Part shown: piece after piece, positions 17,702 to 26,312 of the stretch | How the letters are laid out: the number at the start of each line of letters is the position of its first letter | Numbering within the stretch: the first letter of the stretch is position 1 | Source of the DNA: Pseudomonas reactans | Lineage (GTDB): Bacteria > Pseudomonadota > Gammaproteobacteria > Pseudomonadales > Pseudomonadaceae | NCBI RefSeq assembly: GCF_013385825.1 | Contig: NZ_JACAPG010000006.1 | Location: forward strand, 186,001-250,000 | Length of the DNA stretch: 64,000 nucleotides | Direction of reading: 5' to 3' | Made by a program: the position numbers and the translations under genes | Notes under the pieces: generated by a model | Seen by the model: the letters and a program-made list of their open reading frames with translations, nothing else | What the model was told of the DNA's origin: nothing | Databases searched by the model: none

Positions 17702-20341
17702 TTAATGCGGGCGAGCGATACTGCCGTTGAACAGGTTGTAGTGTTGTTTCGGCAGCTTGGTGGGCGCCTCAAAGTACACGTATAAGATGCCATCCTGTTC
17801 TTTAGTCGCGCGGACCTCCAGTAGCGTATTCGGTGTGATAGCGATATGGTCAGGTAATGTATCTGTCGACAGGTTTTTCTTGGAAATTGATTCGTCGAAT
17901 ACATAAATCACGGGCGTCTGGCCTTCTGGGGGAACAATATTTTCTGCCCATGTTTCCCATTCTTTTGCGTTGACGGGTTGAGTGGAGGCCGATTGCACGC
18001 CTGGATCGCTGAACACTTTGCCAACACCGCTTTTCAGTTTGCTGGTACCGTCTGATGTGACAAACGCATAGCGATATCCTTTGCCGCTGTAATCTGCTTG
18101 TGCATCCAAGTCTGATAGAAATTCCTTAACGTTCGGCGAACAGTGGCTTGGGTCTGTTTTCGTGCGCAGTTCACTATTTATTTCATCCGACCCGGCTTCG
18201 GTATATTCCTCGATACTTTCATAGTTTTCGGCTTTGGAGTTTTGTATCAGGCGTGTCATTTCATTGAGTGCTTGTTCACGCTCGGCAGTGCTGAATGTAC
18301 GCTTGTCTTGGTTGATTTGTTTGATGGCCTCTTTCAGGTTTCTTTTTGCCAGCGCGGTGTTGGATTCCCATGGAAGCGTTATGCCTTCCGGCGCTTTGAT
18401 AGGTACCCAGTCACTTTTGTTGGTTTGACTTGCAAACAGCACTTGCTCGCGTGTCTCTGGATCAATGATCTGCACATAGCGGTCGCTTGGTTTGAACGTG
18501 CTCTTGATTTCATACACGCTGGACTCAGCTGTTGAGTCGGGATACCGAATGAACCAACGGTCTGTCCCTGCGCCATCTTTGACCTGATAGATACCATGGG
18601 CGTTGTGCGCTGCTCCTTCAATCAACTGTTCGCCGTTCGGTACAGCATGCTCACTGATATCAAAGGCTTCTGGCGCCAAGATATCTGTGGTTCGGGGGAT
18701 GACCTGCGGCGCCTGTATTTGGGGTTCAGGCGCTGCCGCCTCAGGAGTGCTTTCGGTGATTGCCGTTTCGACGGTTTCTGCGCCCTTGCCAAGCGGGGAT
18801 GCGCCGCCGGTAATCCCCGGCACGGCGTTGAGCACGCCAAACACGAGCCGATCTGTTCCGCTTGACTTGCCATGGGTCAGATCATCAATGCCGACACCCA
18901 CCTGCGTAAGACCCGCGCCCACGTAGATCACGTCCAGTGCTACGCCAACCTCCGGCATTACAAACGCCAGGGGCGTCATCATCAGTGCTGCGGCGGTAGC
19001 GGTCTCTGTCACTTTGATTACGGTTGCTTTGGTGACATCGCCGTCAGTGGTGATGTCGTGATCGGCGTCGGCATAGGAACGCTCTTTCTGGCGTTGGGTG
19101 AGGGTCTTGAAGGGGCCGCCGTTGACAGGCTCCAGGGTAATGTAACGCTGTGGGTCCCAGGCGCTGAAACCGGTGAAGCCCAGCCAGTTTGGTTTTTGTG
19201 ATTCGGTCCAGCCCCCCAGGCCTTTCAGGGATTGCTCTACACCGTCGGAAAAAAAACCGTTGTCCTGATCGTTTCCTTTGAAATGAATAAGCAAGGCTGC
19301 CCGCTTGACCGGATCCGCAGCCTGATCCGCCAGCCAGGTCTTCATCTCTTCGGGGCTGTCGAATCGCTGGATGGGCGAGGAGTTGCCAGGGATATGCAGG
19401 AGGGTGGTTCTTATCTCTTTACCTTCTGCATCAAGGCGGACTTTTTTATCGATGACGTACAGCAAGTCAGTGGACTGGTTGCCGTTGATAGAGAGTAAGC
19501 CAACCTCAAGGCTCGGGTCCCTGGTATAGGTGGCTTCCAGGTTTTTCACGCTGGTTTCCAGCCAAGGTTTGCCAGGTGGCAGCCCCGCTGCTCGCATGAC
19601 CAGTTGGGCGTCTTGTTCGCTCAGGCTACCCTCTTGAGTTTGTGTATAGGCGGCTTGGGCAAACGCTATCTTGCTGAGGTGCTCATATTTCTTTTCATGG
19701 GTTGACCAAAAGTTGTCCAAGTATTCTTTGTAGGGGGCAACCAATGCGGTATCCCATACAAGATCCCGGAAATGTTGGGGCGTGAGTGGGACTTTCGACG
19801 ATAAGTCAGGGGCGGAGGAAGTGCCACGAACGATATATTCGTAAGCAGGGTCTGGATCGAAAATTTGTTTTATTTTGTCGTATATAAGTATGCCGCCGAT
19901 CGTAGAGTGAAGGAATATTTTAAGATGGCTTTGCGCGGGAAGTGTTTCATCTTTTTTATTGATGTCTTGTTCGTTGGCGAGCGCGGCATTGGTCAGGCTG
20001 ATTTTATTGAGGATTTTACCGTTGGGCGGCGCGGGTTTGGAAAGGTCGTAGTTGGTGGTGACGATATAGGTAGTGTCAGGATCGAGTGTGAGATTAAATT
20101 TCTTATGCAACGCGCCTGCAATTATTTTCGAGGTTTCCTGAGCGGGGGTTAACATCTGCTGGGCGGCGTTTTTTACAAAACGCTCTACGTCGGTGCTGTT
20201 CTGAGGGGGAGAGACTACTGTGTAAAACTCAGTCGGACGCCCGGGCGAAGCAGGTAAGTGTTCTTGCACGTCATTGGAAAGTTTGTTTTGTGATAATGGT
20301 GGACGCAGGCGAACAAACTCTATCGAAGCGTGCAGGGTCAT
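17702..20341 (-). CDS. Polymorphic-toxin-like protein with a C-terminal ADP-ribosyltransferase-like domain
   Basis: A protein of 879 residues without a signal peptide, related in modular order to the gene at 10865-14719. Shared parts are a helical stretch (about 205-255, FWSTHEKKY), the DUF6543-like LLHIPGNSSPIQRFDSPEE region (about 310-375), a hydrophobic region (about 445-485), and a beta module (about 565-660: VPNGEQLI, HGIYQV, RWFIRYPD, TLPWES). The last 200 residues differ and resemble R-S-E class ADP-ribosyltransferases: IEEYTEAGSDEINSELR (710-726), Arg in GYRYAF (757), and S-A-S after a DPG turn (784-786). The expected E-x-E before a PNT-type strand reads P-D-H (830-832), so activity is doubtful. 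The DNA is visibly more AT-rich than its neighbours, suggesting transfer. There is no immunity-like partner. An inverted repeat occludes the ribosome site. Confidence 0.7.
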   Translation of the reverse strand: MTLHASIEFVRLRPPLSQNKLSNDVQEHLPASPGRPTEFYTVVSPPQNSTDVERFVKNAAQQMLTPAQETSKIIAGALHKKFNLTLDPDTTYIVTTNYDLSKPAPPNGKILNKISLTNAALANEQDINKKDETLPAQSHLKIFLHSTIGGILIYDKIKQIFDPDPAYEYIVRGTSSAPDLSSKVPLTPQHFRDLVWDTALVAPYKEYLDNFWSTHEKKYEHLSKIAFAQAAYTQTQEGSLSEQDAQLVMRAAGLPPGKPWLETSVKNLEATYTRDPSLEVGLLSINGNQSTDLLYVIDKKVRLDAEGKEIRTTLLHIPGNSSPIQRFDSPEEMKTWLADQAADPVKRAALLIHFKGNDQDNGFFSDGVEQSLKGLGGWTESQKPNWLGFTGFSAWDPQRYITLEPVNGGPFKTLTQRQKERSYADADHDITTDGDVTKATVIKVTETATAAALMMTPLAFVMPEVGVALDVIYVGAGLTQVGVGIDDLTHGKSSGTDRLVFGVLNAVPGITGGASPLGKGAETVETAITESTPEAAAPEPQIQAPQVIPRTTDILAPEAFDISEHAVPNGEQLIEGAAHNAHGIYQVKDGAGTDRWFIRYPDSTAESSVYEIKSTFKPSDRYVQIIDPETREQVLFASQTNKSDWVPIKAPEGITLPWESNTALAKRNLKEAIKQINQDKRTFSTAEREQALNEMTRLIQNSKAENYESIEEYTEAGSDEINSELRTKTDPSHCSPNVKEFLSDLDAQADYSGKGYRYAFVTSDGTSKLKSGVGKVFSDPGVQSASTQPVNAKEWETWAENIVPPEGQTPVIYVFDESISKKNLSTDTLPDHIAITPNTLLEVRATKEQDGILYVYFEAPTKLPKQHYNLFNGSIARPH

Positions 20342-20349
20342 TTATAGTT

Positions 20350-20378
20350 CTCTCAATTGTCATGTTGTCAGTTGAGAG
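20350..20378 (-). promoter_or_regulatory. Inverted repeat covering the ribosome-binding site of the 17702-20341 gene
   Basis: On the minus strand CTCTCAACTG pairs with CAATTGAGAG (9 of 10 positions) around a 9-base loop. The GAGAG of the right arm is the only Shine-Dalgarno-like element, 8 bases before the ATG at 20341. Folding would hide it, so translation may be conditional; alternatively the repeat is a protein operator. Confidence 0.5.
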
Positions 20379-20619
20379 TGAATTGGTGTTTTCGTGTTTT
20401 TAAGTTCCGGGTGATATATGTCGCTTATTGTCAGGTGCCGATTGTTTTTTGCCGGGTTACGAGGATCGGGTTCCGCGACGTAGCCTCCAGGGGCATGAGG
20501 CGCCGCTGGATGGACACTGAACGATGACTGAACGATCTCCCTCAGGCTGTGCGAAGCCCTGAACCGATCGTCTATGATCGGCTCAAACGCCTGACACATT
20601 TTCTTACAGAGCCTGAACG

Positions 20620-22344
20620 ATGAACCAGAATGCTGAGTACTCCGCGGTCAACGACGCGGTGCGTGGGCAATTCTTTCGCCGCACCTGGGCGATGATCACG
20701 CCCTATTGGCGCAGTGAAGAGAAGGGCAAGGCCTGGTTGTTGCTGGCGGTGGTGATCGGCCTGTCGCTGTTCAGCGTGGCGATTTCAGTATGGCTCAACC
20801 ACTGGTACAAGGACTTTTACAACGCTCTGGAGAACAAGGACACCGCCGCCTTCTGGCAACAGATCGGCTATTTCTGCGGCATCGCCATCGTGGCCATTCT
20901 CGGCGCGGTGTACCGTCTCTATTTGACCCAGATGCTGACGATACGCTGGCGGGCGTGGTTGACCGAAAAGTATTTCGCACGGTGGCTTGGCCACAAGAAT
21001 TACTACCAGCTGGAGCAGGGTGGCTACACCGATAACCCGGATCAGCGGATTTCCGAAGACCTCAACAGCTTTACTTCGAACACCTTGAGCCTTGGCCTTG
21101 GCCTGCTGCGCAATGTGGTGAGCCTGGTGTCGTTCTCGATCATCCTGTGGGGTGTTTCAGGCAGTATCGAAGTGTTCGGTATCACGGTTCCAGGCTACAT
21201 GTTCTGGTGTGCCTTGGTTTACGCGGCCGTCGGCAGCTGGTTGACCCATCTGATCGGTCGCCGTTTGATCAGCTTGAGCAACCAACAACAACGTTTCGAA
21301 GCGGACCTGCGTTTCTCTATGGTGCGGGTACGGGAGAACGCCGAGAGTATCGCCCTGTACAACGGTGAGCCCAACGAGAATCAGCGTTTGAGTGCGCGGT
21401 TCGGGAAGGTCTGGCGCAACTACTGGGACATCATGAAGGTGTCCAAGCGCCTGACGTTTTTCACCGCTGGCTACGAACAGATTGCCACTGTGTTTGCGTT
21501 TATCGTGGCCGCTCCGCGATACTTCTCCGGCAAAATCGAGTTGGGCGAGCTGATGCAAATCAACTCAGCGTTCGGCAACGTGCAGGGCAACTTCAGCTGG
21601 TTTATCAGCGCGTACTCGGACCTGGCGGGTTGGCGCGCGACCAGTGACCGTCTACTGAGCTTTCAGCAGGCGATGCGTGACAATGAGCAACGCCCAGCGG
21701 CTATCGATGTAAGTGCCGAGGGCGAACGGTTGGTGGTGCAGGGGTTGGGCATGGACCTGGTTGATGGTCGCCACCTGCTCACCAACGCCGATATGGTCGT
21801 TGAACCGGGCCAGCGCGTCATGCTCAGCGGCCGTTCCGGCAGCGGCAAAAGTACCTTGCTGCGTGCGATGGGGCATCTCTGGCCTGCGGGGCACGGCAGC
21901 ATTCGGTTACCGGCCAAACGGTATCTGTTCCTGCCGCAAAAACCTTACCTGCCGATTGGCACGCTAAAGGCGGTGTTGAGTTATCCACAGGATGACAGCG
22001 TCTACCCGGCAGAACGTTATGCACAGGTCCTGGAAACCTGCCGCCTGCCGCATCTGGTTGGCCGGCTGGAGGAAGCCAATCACTGGCAACGCATGCTCTC
22101 GCCGGGCGAACAGCAACGCCTGGCCTTCGCCCGCGCGTTGCTGTTCGCGCCGCAATGGCTGTACATGGACGAAGCCACGTCGGCCATGGATGAAGAGGAT
22201 GAAGCGACGCTGTATCAGGTGCTGATCGATCAGTTGCCGGGGCTGAGCATCGTCAGCGTCGGCCATCGCAGCAGCCTCAAGCGTTTCCATGGGCGGCATG
22301 TGCGGATTGAGGGGGGGATGTTGCAAGAACAGCCGATGGCCTGA
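20620..22344 (+). CDS. YddA/SbmA-type ABC transporter, fused membrane and ATPase domains
   Basis: A 574-residue half-transporter. The N-terminal ABC_membrane_2 domain (SbmA/BacA-like, about residues 25-330) has several helices and the conserved WRAWLTEKYFARWL and NPDQRISED stretches. The C-terminal ATPase has Walker A SGRSGSGKST, signature LSPGEQQRLAFARALL and Walker B WLYMDEATSAMDE. E. coli YddA and Mycobacterium Rv1819c belong here; substrates proposed for the family include cobalamin, peptides and other hydrophilic compounds, so the cargo is unknown. A homodimer in the inner membrane is expected. The gene stands alone: a REPIN and a strong bidirectional terminator follow. Confidence 0.85.
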   Translation: MNQNAEYSAVNDAVRGQFFRRTWAMITPYWRSEEKGKAWLLLAVVIGLSLFSVAISVWLNHWYKDFYNALENKDTAAFWQQIGYFCGIAIVAILGAVYRLYLTQMLTIRWRAWLTEKYFARWLGHKNYYQLEQGGYTDNPDQRISEDLNSFTSNTLSLGLGLLRNVVSLVSFSIILWGVSGSIEVFGITVPGYMFWCALVYAAVGSWLTHLIGRRLISLSNQQQRFEADLRFSMVRVRENAESIALYNGEPNENQRLSARFGKVWRNYWDIMKVSKRLTFFTAGYEQIATVFAFIVAAPRYFSGKIELGELMQINSAFGNVQGNFSWFISAYSDLAGWRATSDRLLSFQQAMRDNEQRPAAIDVSAEGERLVVQGLGMDLVDGRHLLTNADMVVEPGQRVMLSGRSGSGKSTLLRAMGHLWPAGHGSIRLPAKRYLFLPQKPYLPIGTLKAVLSYPQDDSVYPAERYAQVLETCRLPHLVGRLEEANHWQRMLSPGEQQRLAFARALLFAPQWLYMDEATSAMDEEDEATLYQVLIDQLPGLSIVSVGHRSSLKRFHGRHVRIEGGMLQEQPMA

Positions 22345-22353
22345 CGAGGTCCT

Positions 22354-22443
22354 TGTAGGAGCCGGCTTGCCGGCGATAGCGGTAGATAGGGCAGAAAATC
22401 GGTTGCCTGACACGCCGCCATCGCCGGCAAGCCGGCTCCTACA
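22354..22443. repeat. REPIN: inverted pair of REP elements (GCCGGCTTGCCGGC family)
   Basis: TGTAGGAGCCGGCTTGCCGG with flanking bases at 22354-22380 and its inverse at 22417-22443, 36 bases apart. The same unit recurs at 28719-28790 and singly at 44330-44357. It lies directly downstream of a gene end, the usual location for REP sequences of fluorescent pseudomonads. Confidence 0.85.
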
Positions 22444-22478
22444 GTAGGGCGGTGGTGTATGAGGGATCGTGACCCAAC

Positions 22479-22515
22479 AAAAAGCCCGGCTGATCATCGA
22501 TCAGCCGGGCTTTTT
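22479..22515. terminator. Bidirectional intrinsic terminator
   Basis: A perfect 16-bp stem with a 5-base loop, flanked by A-run and T-run (AAAAAGCCCGGCTGAT and its complement). It serves both the ABC transporter gene on the plus strand and zapG on the minus strand. Confidence 0.92.
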
Positions 22516-22531
22516 AGTGTTTGAGGATCAG

Positions 22532-22969
22532 TTACTTCTTCAAACCGTAATGCTCATCCAGCATGCCTGGGGCGTTCGGCGTTTTTGGCGCGTAGTCCCG
22601 TGGTGGCTCCTGGTTTTCCCGTGGCGGGGTCAGGCGTTCCCGTGGGGTTTGCGGTGCATCGGAATGCAACGCGGCCAGCAGGCGCTGGCGGGTGATGTCG
22701 TCGAGGGCCAGGCGGTTTGCGCCATCGGCGAGGTGATCCTGTACTTCCTGGTAGCTCTGGGTGAGCTTCTTGACCAGGGTCGCGGTGCTGTTGAAGTGGG
22801 TAACAACCTCGTTCTGATAACTGTCAAAACGTTCCTGAATGTCATCCAGCTGACGCTGCGTGCGGTTAGGCGCGGCATTCGGCAGCAAGCGAGCAACCAG
22901 GAAACCAATGGCGACACCGGCAACCAGGGCAAGAGTCGGCAACAACCAAACTAAGAGCGAGTGTTCCAC
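22532..22969 (-). CDS. zapG: ZapG/YhcB family inner-membrane protein (DUF1043)
   Basis: A protein of 145 residues: one N-terminal membrane helix (LLVWLLPTLALVAGVAIGFL), then a coiled-coil-rich cytoplasmic part (RQLDDIQERFDSYQNEV) and a Pro-rich tail ending DEHYGLKK. YhcB/ZapG of E. coli links divisome and envelope-elongation factors. The order next to an alpha/beta hydrolase gene and trpS matches what I recall from P. aeruginosa. It ends at the strong bidirectional terminator. Confidence 0.85.
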   Translation of the reverse strand: MEHSLLVWLLPTLALVAGVAIGFLVARLLPNAAPNRTQRQLDDIQERFDSYQNEVVTHFNSTATLVKKLTQSYQEVQDHLADGANRLALDDITRQRLLAALHSDAPQTPRERLTPPRENQEPPRDYAPKTPNAPGMLDEHYGLKK

Positions 22970-23116
22970 GAGTCCTTCCTCTATAAACGGCTTTGCTTTA
23001 CGTTAACGGCTCAAACCTGCGCTGTATACCGCGATTAAGCTCGCAATGATGCCATGCACAGACTTTTAGCTAGACGAGTCGACCCATTGAGAGGTCACGG
23101 AGTTCATCTCTTGCTC

Positions 23117-23746
23117 ATGCGTGAAACCCCTGTTTTGATCGATGGCCCGGTAGGCCAATTGGAAGCCCTGTACCTGGATCACCCCGAGCCACGTGGCCTG
23201 GCGCTGATCTGCCACCCCAACCCGGTGCAGGGTGGGACCATGCTCAATAAAGTGGTATCGACCCTGCAACGCACCGCCCGCGATGCCGGTTTGATTACCT
23301 TGCGTTTCAATTACCGTGGCGTTGGCGCGAGTGCCGGCACCCACGACATGAGCACCGGTGAAGTGGACGATGCCGAGGCGGCCGCTACCTGGCTGCGGGA
23401 AAAACACCCGGACTTGCCGATCACCTTGCTCGGCTTTTCCTTCGGTGGCTACGTGGCGGCCAGCCTCGGTGGGCGCCTGGAAGCCAAGGGCGAAAAACTG
23501 TCACATCTGTTCATGGTTGCCGCAGCGGTGATGCGCCTGCGCGATACCGATGTGCTGCCGCAGGGCTGCCCATTGACCCTGATCCAGCCGGAAACCGACG
23601 AAGTGGTCGACCCACAGACCGTCTACGACTGGTCCGCGGCCTTGAATCGCCCCCATGAGCTGCTGAAAGTGGCAGAATGCGGACACTTTTTTCACGGCAA
23701 GCTCACCGATCTGAAGGATCTGGTGCTGCCGCGCCTCTCGAATTGA
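23117..23746 (+). CDS. Alpha/beta hydrolase (CocE/NonD-like, small serine hydrolase)
   Basis: A 209-residue hydrolase. It has LICHPNPVQGGTMLNKVV, the nucleophile elbow GFSFGG (Ser near residue 110), an acid in the QPETDEVVD segment and a catalytic His in ECGHFFHGKL, so the full triad is present. This small cytoplasmic family (YheT/osmotically induced-like alpha/beta hydrolases) has no well-defined substrate. The start at MRETPVL is chosen because the residues upstream (from 23054) are not conserved-looking and no better ribosome site is seen there; neither start has a strong one. It lies 24 bases before trpS, probably in one operon. Confidence 0.8.
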   Translation: MRETPVLIDGPVGQLEALYLDHPEPRGLALICHPNPVQGGTMLNKVVSTLQRTARDAGLITLRFNYRGVGASAGTHDMSTGEVDDAEAAATWLREKHPDLPITLLGFSFGGYVAASLGGRLEAKGEKLSHLFMVAAAVMRLRDTDVLPQGCPLTLIQPETDEVVDPQTVYDWSAALNRPHELLKVAECGHFFHGKLTDLKDLVLPRLSN

Positions 23747-23770
23747 TAGCAGTCTGATAAGCGATTACCC

Positions 23771-25126
23771 ATGACGACTCGTACCCGTATCCTCACCGGC
23801 ATCACCACCACCGGCACGCCGCACCTGGGCAACTACGCCGGTGCGATCCGCCCGGCGATCCTCGCCAGCCAGGACGCCAATGCCGACTCTTTCTACTTTC
23901 TGGCCGACTACCACGCCCTGATCAAGTGCGATGACCCGCAGCGCATCCAGCGCTCGCGCATGGAAATCGCCGCGACCTGGCTGGCCGGTGGCCTGGATGT
24001 GAACCGGGTGACCTTCTACCGCCAGTCGGACATCCCGGAAATCCCCGAGCTGACCTGGCTCCTCACCTGCGTGGCTGCCAAGGGCCTGCTCAACCGCGCC
24101 CATGCGTACAAGGCCTCGGTGGACAAGAACGTGGAAGCCGGCGAAGACCCGGATGCGGGCATCAGCATGGGCCTGTACAGCTACCCGGTGCTGATGGCGG
24201 CGGACATCCTGATGTTCAACGCACACAAGGTGCCGGTCGGTCGCGACCAGATCCAGCACGTGGAAATGGCCCGCGATATCGGCCAGCGTTTCAACCATCT
24301 GTTCGGCAACGGTAAAGAATTCTTCACCATGCCCGAGGCGCTGATCGAAGAAAGCGTCGCGACCTTGCCGGGCCTGGATGGTCGCAAGATGTCGAAAAGC
24401 TACGACAACACCATCCCGTTGTTCACCAGCGCCAAGGACATGAAGGACGCGATTTCTCGCATCGTCACCGACTCCCGCGCGCCGGGCGAAGCCAAGGACC
24501 CGGACAATTCGCACTTGTTTACCCTGTACCAGGCGTTTGCCAGCAAGGCCCAGGAAGAAGAATTCCGCGCCGAACTGCTGCAAGGGCTGGGCTGGGGCGA
24601 GGCGAAGAACCGTCTGTTCCAACTGCTGGATGGCCAATTGGGCGAGGCCCGCGAGCGTTACCATCAATTGATGTCGCGTCCGTCGGACATGGAAGACCTG
24701 CTGCTGGTCGGTGCCAACAAGGCCCGTGCCGTGGCGGCGCCGTTCCTGGCCGAGCTGCGTGAGGCGGTGGGCCTGCGTTCGTTCGTCAATCAAGCCGCAG
24801 CGCCAGTCGCGACCAAGAAGAAAGCCGCAAAAGCCGCGCGCTTCGTGAGCTTTCGCGAGGACGACGGCAGCTTCCGCTTCCGCCTGCTGGCGGCCGATGG
24901 CGAGCAACTGCTGCTGTCGCGCAGTTTTGTTGATGGAAAAATGGCAGGTACTTTTACCAAGCTCCTCCAGTCGGGTAAGCCGATGGAAGTGCGCGTCGAA
25001 GGCTTGAGCTTTAGCGTATGGCTCAATAACACTGCCGTCGCTGACAGCCCGCAGTTCGCCGACGCCGCTTCCCGCGATGCGGCCATCGAAGCCCTGCGCA
25101 TCGCGTTGACCCCCCTCGAGGATTAA
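23771..25126 (+). CDS. trpS: Tryptophan-tRNA ligase, long form with C-terminal extension
   Basis: Charges tRNA-Trp in the cytoplasm. The class I signature is TPHLGNYAGA (HIGH-like) at residues 16-25 and KMSKS lies in DGRKMSKSYDN near residue 207. At 451 residues it is about 115 longer than E. coli TrpRS. The extra C-terminal part follows a Lys/Ala linker (TKKKAAKAARF) and reads as a compact beta domain (FREDDGSFRFRLLAADGEQ), resembling DUF1508-like repeats. This extension appears to be a normal trait of Pseudomonas TrpS. A terminator follows. Confidence 0.96.
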   Translation: MTTRTRILTGITTTGTPHLGNYAGAIRPAILASQDANADSFYFLADYHALIKCDDPQRIQRSRMEIAATWLAGGLDVNRVTFYRQSDIPEIPELTWLLTCVAAKGLLNRAHAYKASVDKNVEAGEDPDAGISMGLYSYPVLMAADILMFNAHKVPVGRDQIQHVEMARDIGQRFNHLFGNGKEFFTMPEALIEESVATLPGLDGRKMSKSYDNTIPLFTSAKDMKDAISRIVTDSRAPGEAKDPDNSHLFTLYQAFASKAQEEEFRAELLQGLGWGEAKNRLFQLLDGQLGEARERYHQLMSRPSDMEDLLLVGANKARAVAAPFLAELREAVGLRSFVNQAAAPVATKKKAAKAARFVSFREDDGSFRFRLLAADGEQLLLSRSFVDGKMAGTFTKLLQSGKPMEVRVEGLSFSVWLNNTAVADSPQFADAASRDAAIEALRIALTPLED

Positions 25127-25155
25127 CCCGACCAAGGGTTGATTGCCATTATCCA

Positions 25156-25186
25156 GGGCCGTCGTTACAGTGACGGCCCGTTTTTG
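25156..25186 (+). terminator. Intrinsic terminator after trpS
   Basis: GGGCCGTC / GACGGCCC stem with an 8-base loop followed by GTTTTTGTTG. It lies in the 79-base gap before zapE, which therefore probably has its own promoter or depends on readthrough. Confidence 0.85.
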
Positions 25187-25205
25187 TTGCCTTGCTAACG
25201 AAATT

Positions 25206-26300
25206 ATGACGCCCCTAGAACGATATCAAGCTGATCTGAAACGCCCTGAATTCTTCCATGACGCGGCCCAGGAAAATGCGGTGCGTCATTTGCAGCGCCT
25301 GTACGACGACCTGCTCGCGGCCTCGCAAAGCAAGCCAGGGATGTTCAGCAAGCTGTTTGGCAAGAAAGACCACACGCCGGTCAAAGGCCTGTACTTCTGG
25401 GGCGGTGTGGGGCGTGGCAAGACTTACCTGGTCGACACTTTCTTCGAAGCGCTGCCATTCAAGGAAAAGGTTCGGACGCACTTCCACCGCTTCATGAAGC
25501 GCGTGCACGAAGAGATGAAGACCCTGCCGGGCGAGAAAAACCCGCTGACCATCATCGCCAAGCGTTTCTCCGAAGAGGCGCGGGTGATCTGCTTCGATGA
25601 ATTCTTCGTTTCCGACATCACCGACGCCATGATCCTCGGCACCCTGATGGAAGAGCTGTTCAAGAACGGTGTGACCCTGGTCGCCACCTCGAACATCGTG
25701 CCCGACGGTTTGTACAAGGATGGCCTGCAACGCGCGCGTTTCCTGCCGGCCATCGCGCTGATCAAGCAGAACACCGAAATCGTCAACGTCGACAGTGGCG
25801 TCGACTACCGTCTGCGCCATCTGGAGCAAGCGGAGCTGTTCCACTTCCCGCTGAACGAAGCGGCCCACGAAAGCCTGAAAAAGAGCTTCCGCGCCCTCAC
25901 GCCGGAATGCACCCAGGCGGTGGAAAACGACAAGCTGATGATCGAGAACCGCGAAATCATCGCGTTGCGTACTTGCGATGATGTGGCCTGGTTCGAATTC
26001 CGCCAACTGTGCGACGGCCCGCGTAGCCAGAACGACTACATCGAGCTGGGCAAAATCTTCCACGCGGTGATCTTGAGCGGTGTGGAACAGATGAGCGTCA
26101 CCACCGACGACATAGCGCGACGTTTCATCAACATGGTCGACGAGTTCTACGACCGTAACGTGAAGCTGATCATCTCGGCGGAAGTCGAGTTGAAGGACCT
26201 GTACACCGGCGGGCGCCTGAACTTCGAGTTCCAGCGCACATTGAGCCGCTTGCTGGAAATGCAGTCCCACGAATTCCTGTCGCGCGGTCACAAGCCTTAA
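25206..26300 (+). CDS. zapE: ZapE, cell-division ATPase (AFG1-like)
   Basis: A 364-residue ATPase of the AFG1/ZapE family. Walker A is GGVGRGKT near residue 67, Walker B VICFDEFFV near 130, and the sensor region is VTLVATSNIVPDGLY. The start at MTPLERYQADL matches the family; longer in-frame reading would extend into the trpS terminator. In E. coli, ZapE acts on the Z-ring under stress. The C-terminal family motif DLYTGGRLNFEFQRTLSRL is intact. A REPIN lies immediately after the stop. Confidence 0.93.
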   Translation: MTPLERYQADLKRPEFFHDAAQENAVRHLQRLYDDLLAASQSKPGMFSKLFGKKDHTPVKGLYFWGGVGRGKTYLVDTFFEALPFKEKVRTHFHRFMKRVHEEMKTLPGEKNPLTIIAKRFSEEARVICFDEFFVSDITDAMILGTLMEELFKNGVTLVATSNIVPDGLYKDGLQRARFLPAIALIKQNTEIVNVDSGVDYRLRHLEQAELFHFPLNEAAHESLKKSFRALTPECTQAVENDKLMIENREIIALRTCDDVAWFEFRQLCDGPRSQNDYIELGKIFHAVILSGVEQMSVTTDDIARRFINMVDEFYDRNVKLIISAEVELKDLYTGGRLNFEFQRTLSRLLEMQSHEFLSRGHKP

Positions 26301-26312
26301 GCACTGCCTCAC

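Noticed and set aside
20360..20599. Possible 79-codon minus-strand gene upstream of the ART-like toxin
   Set aside because: No ribosome site or recognisable features; most likely part of the divergent promoter region. It was considered as an immunity gene but nothing supports that.
23765..25135. 456-codon antisense frame over trpS
   Set aside because: It mirrors the trpS frame exactly and has no family similarity I recognise.
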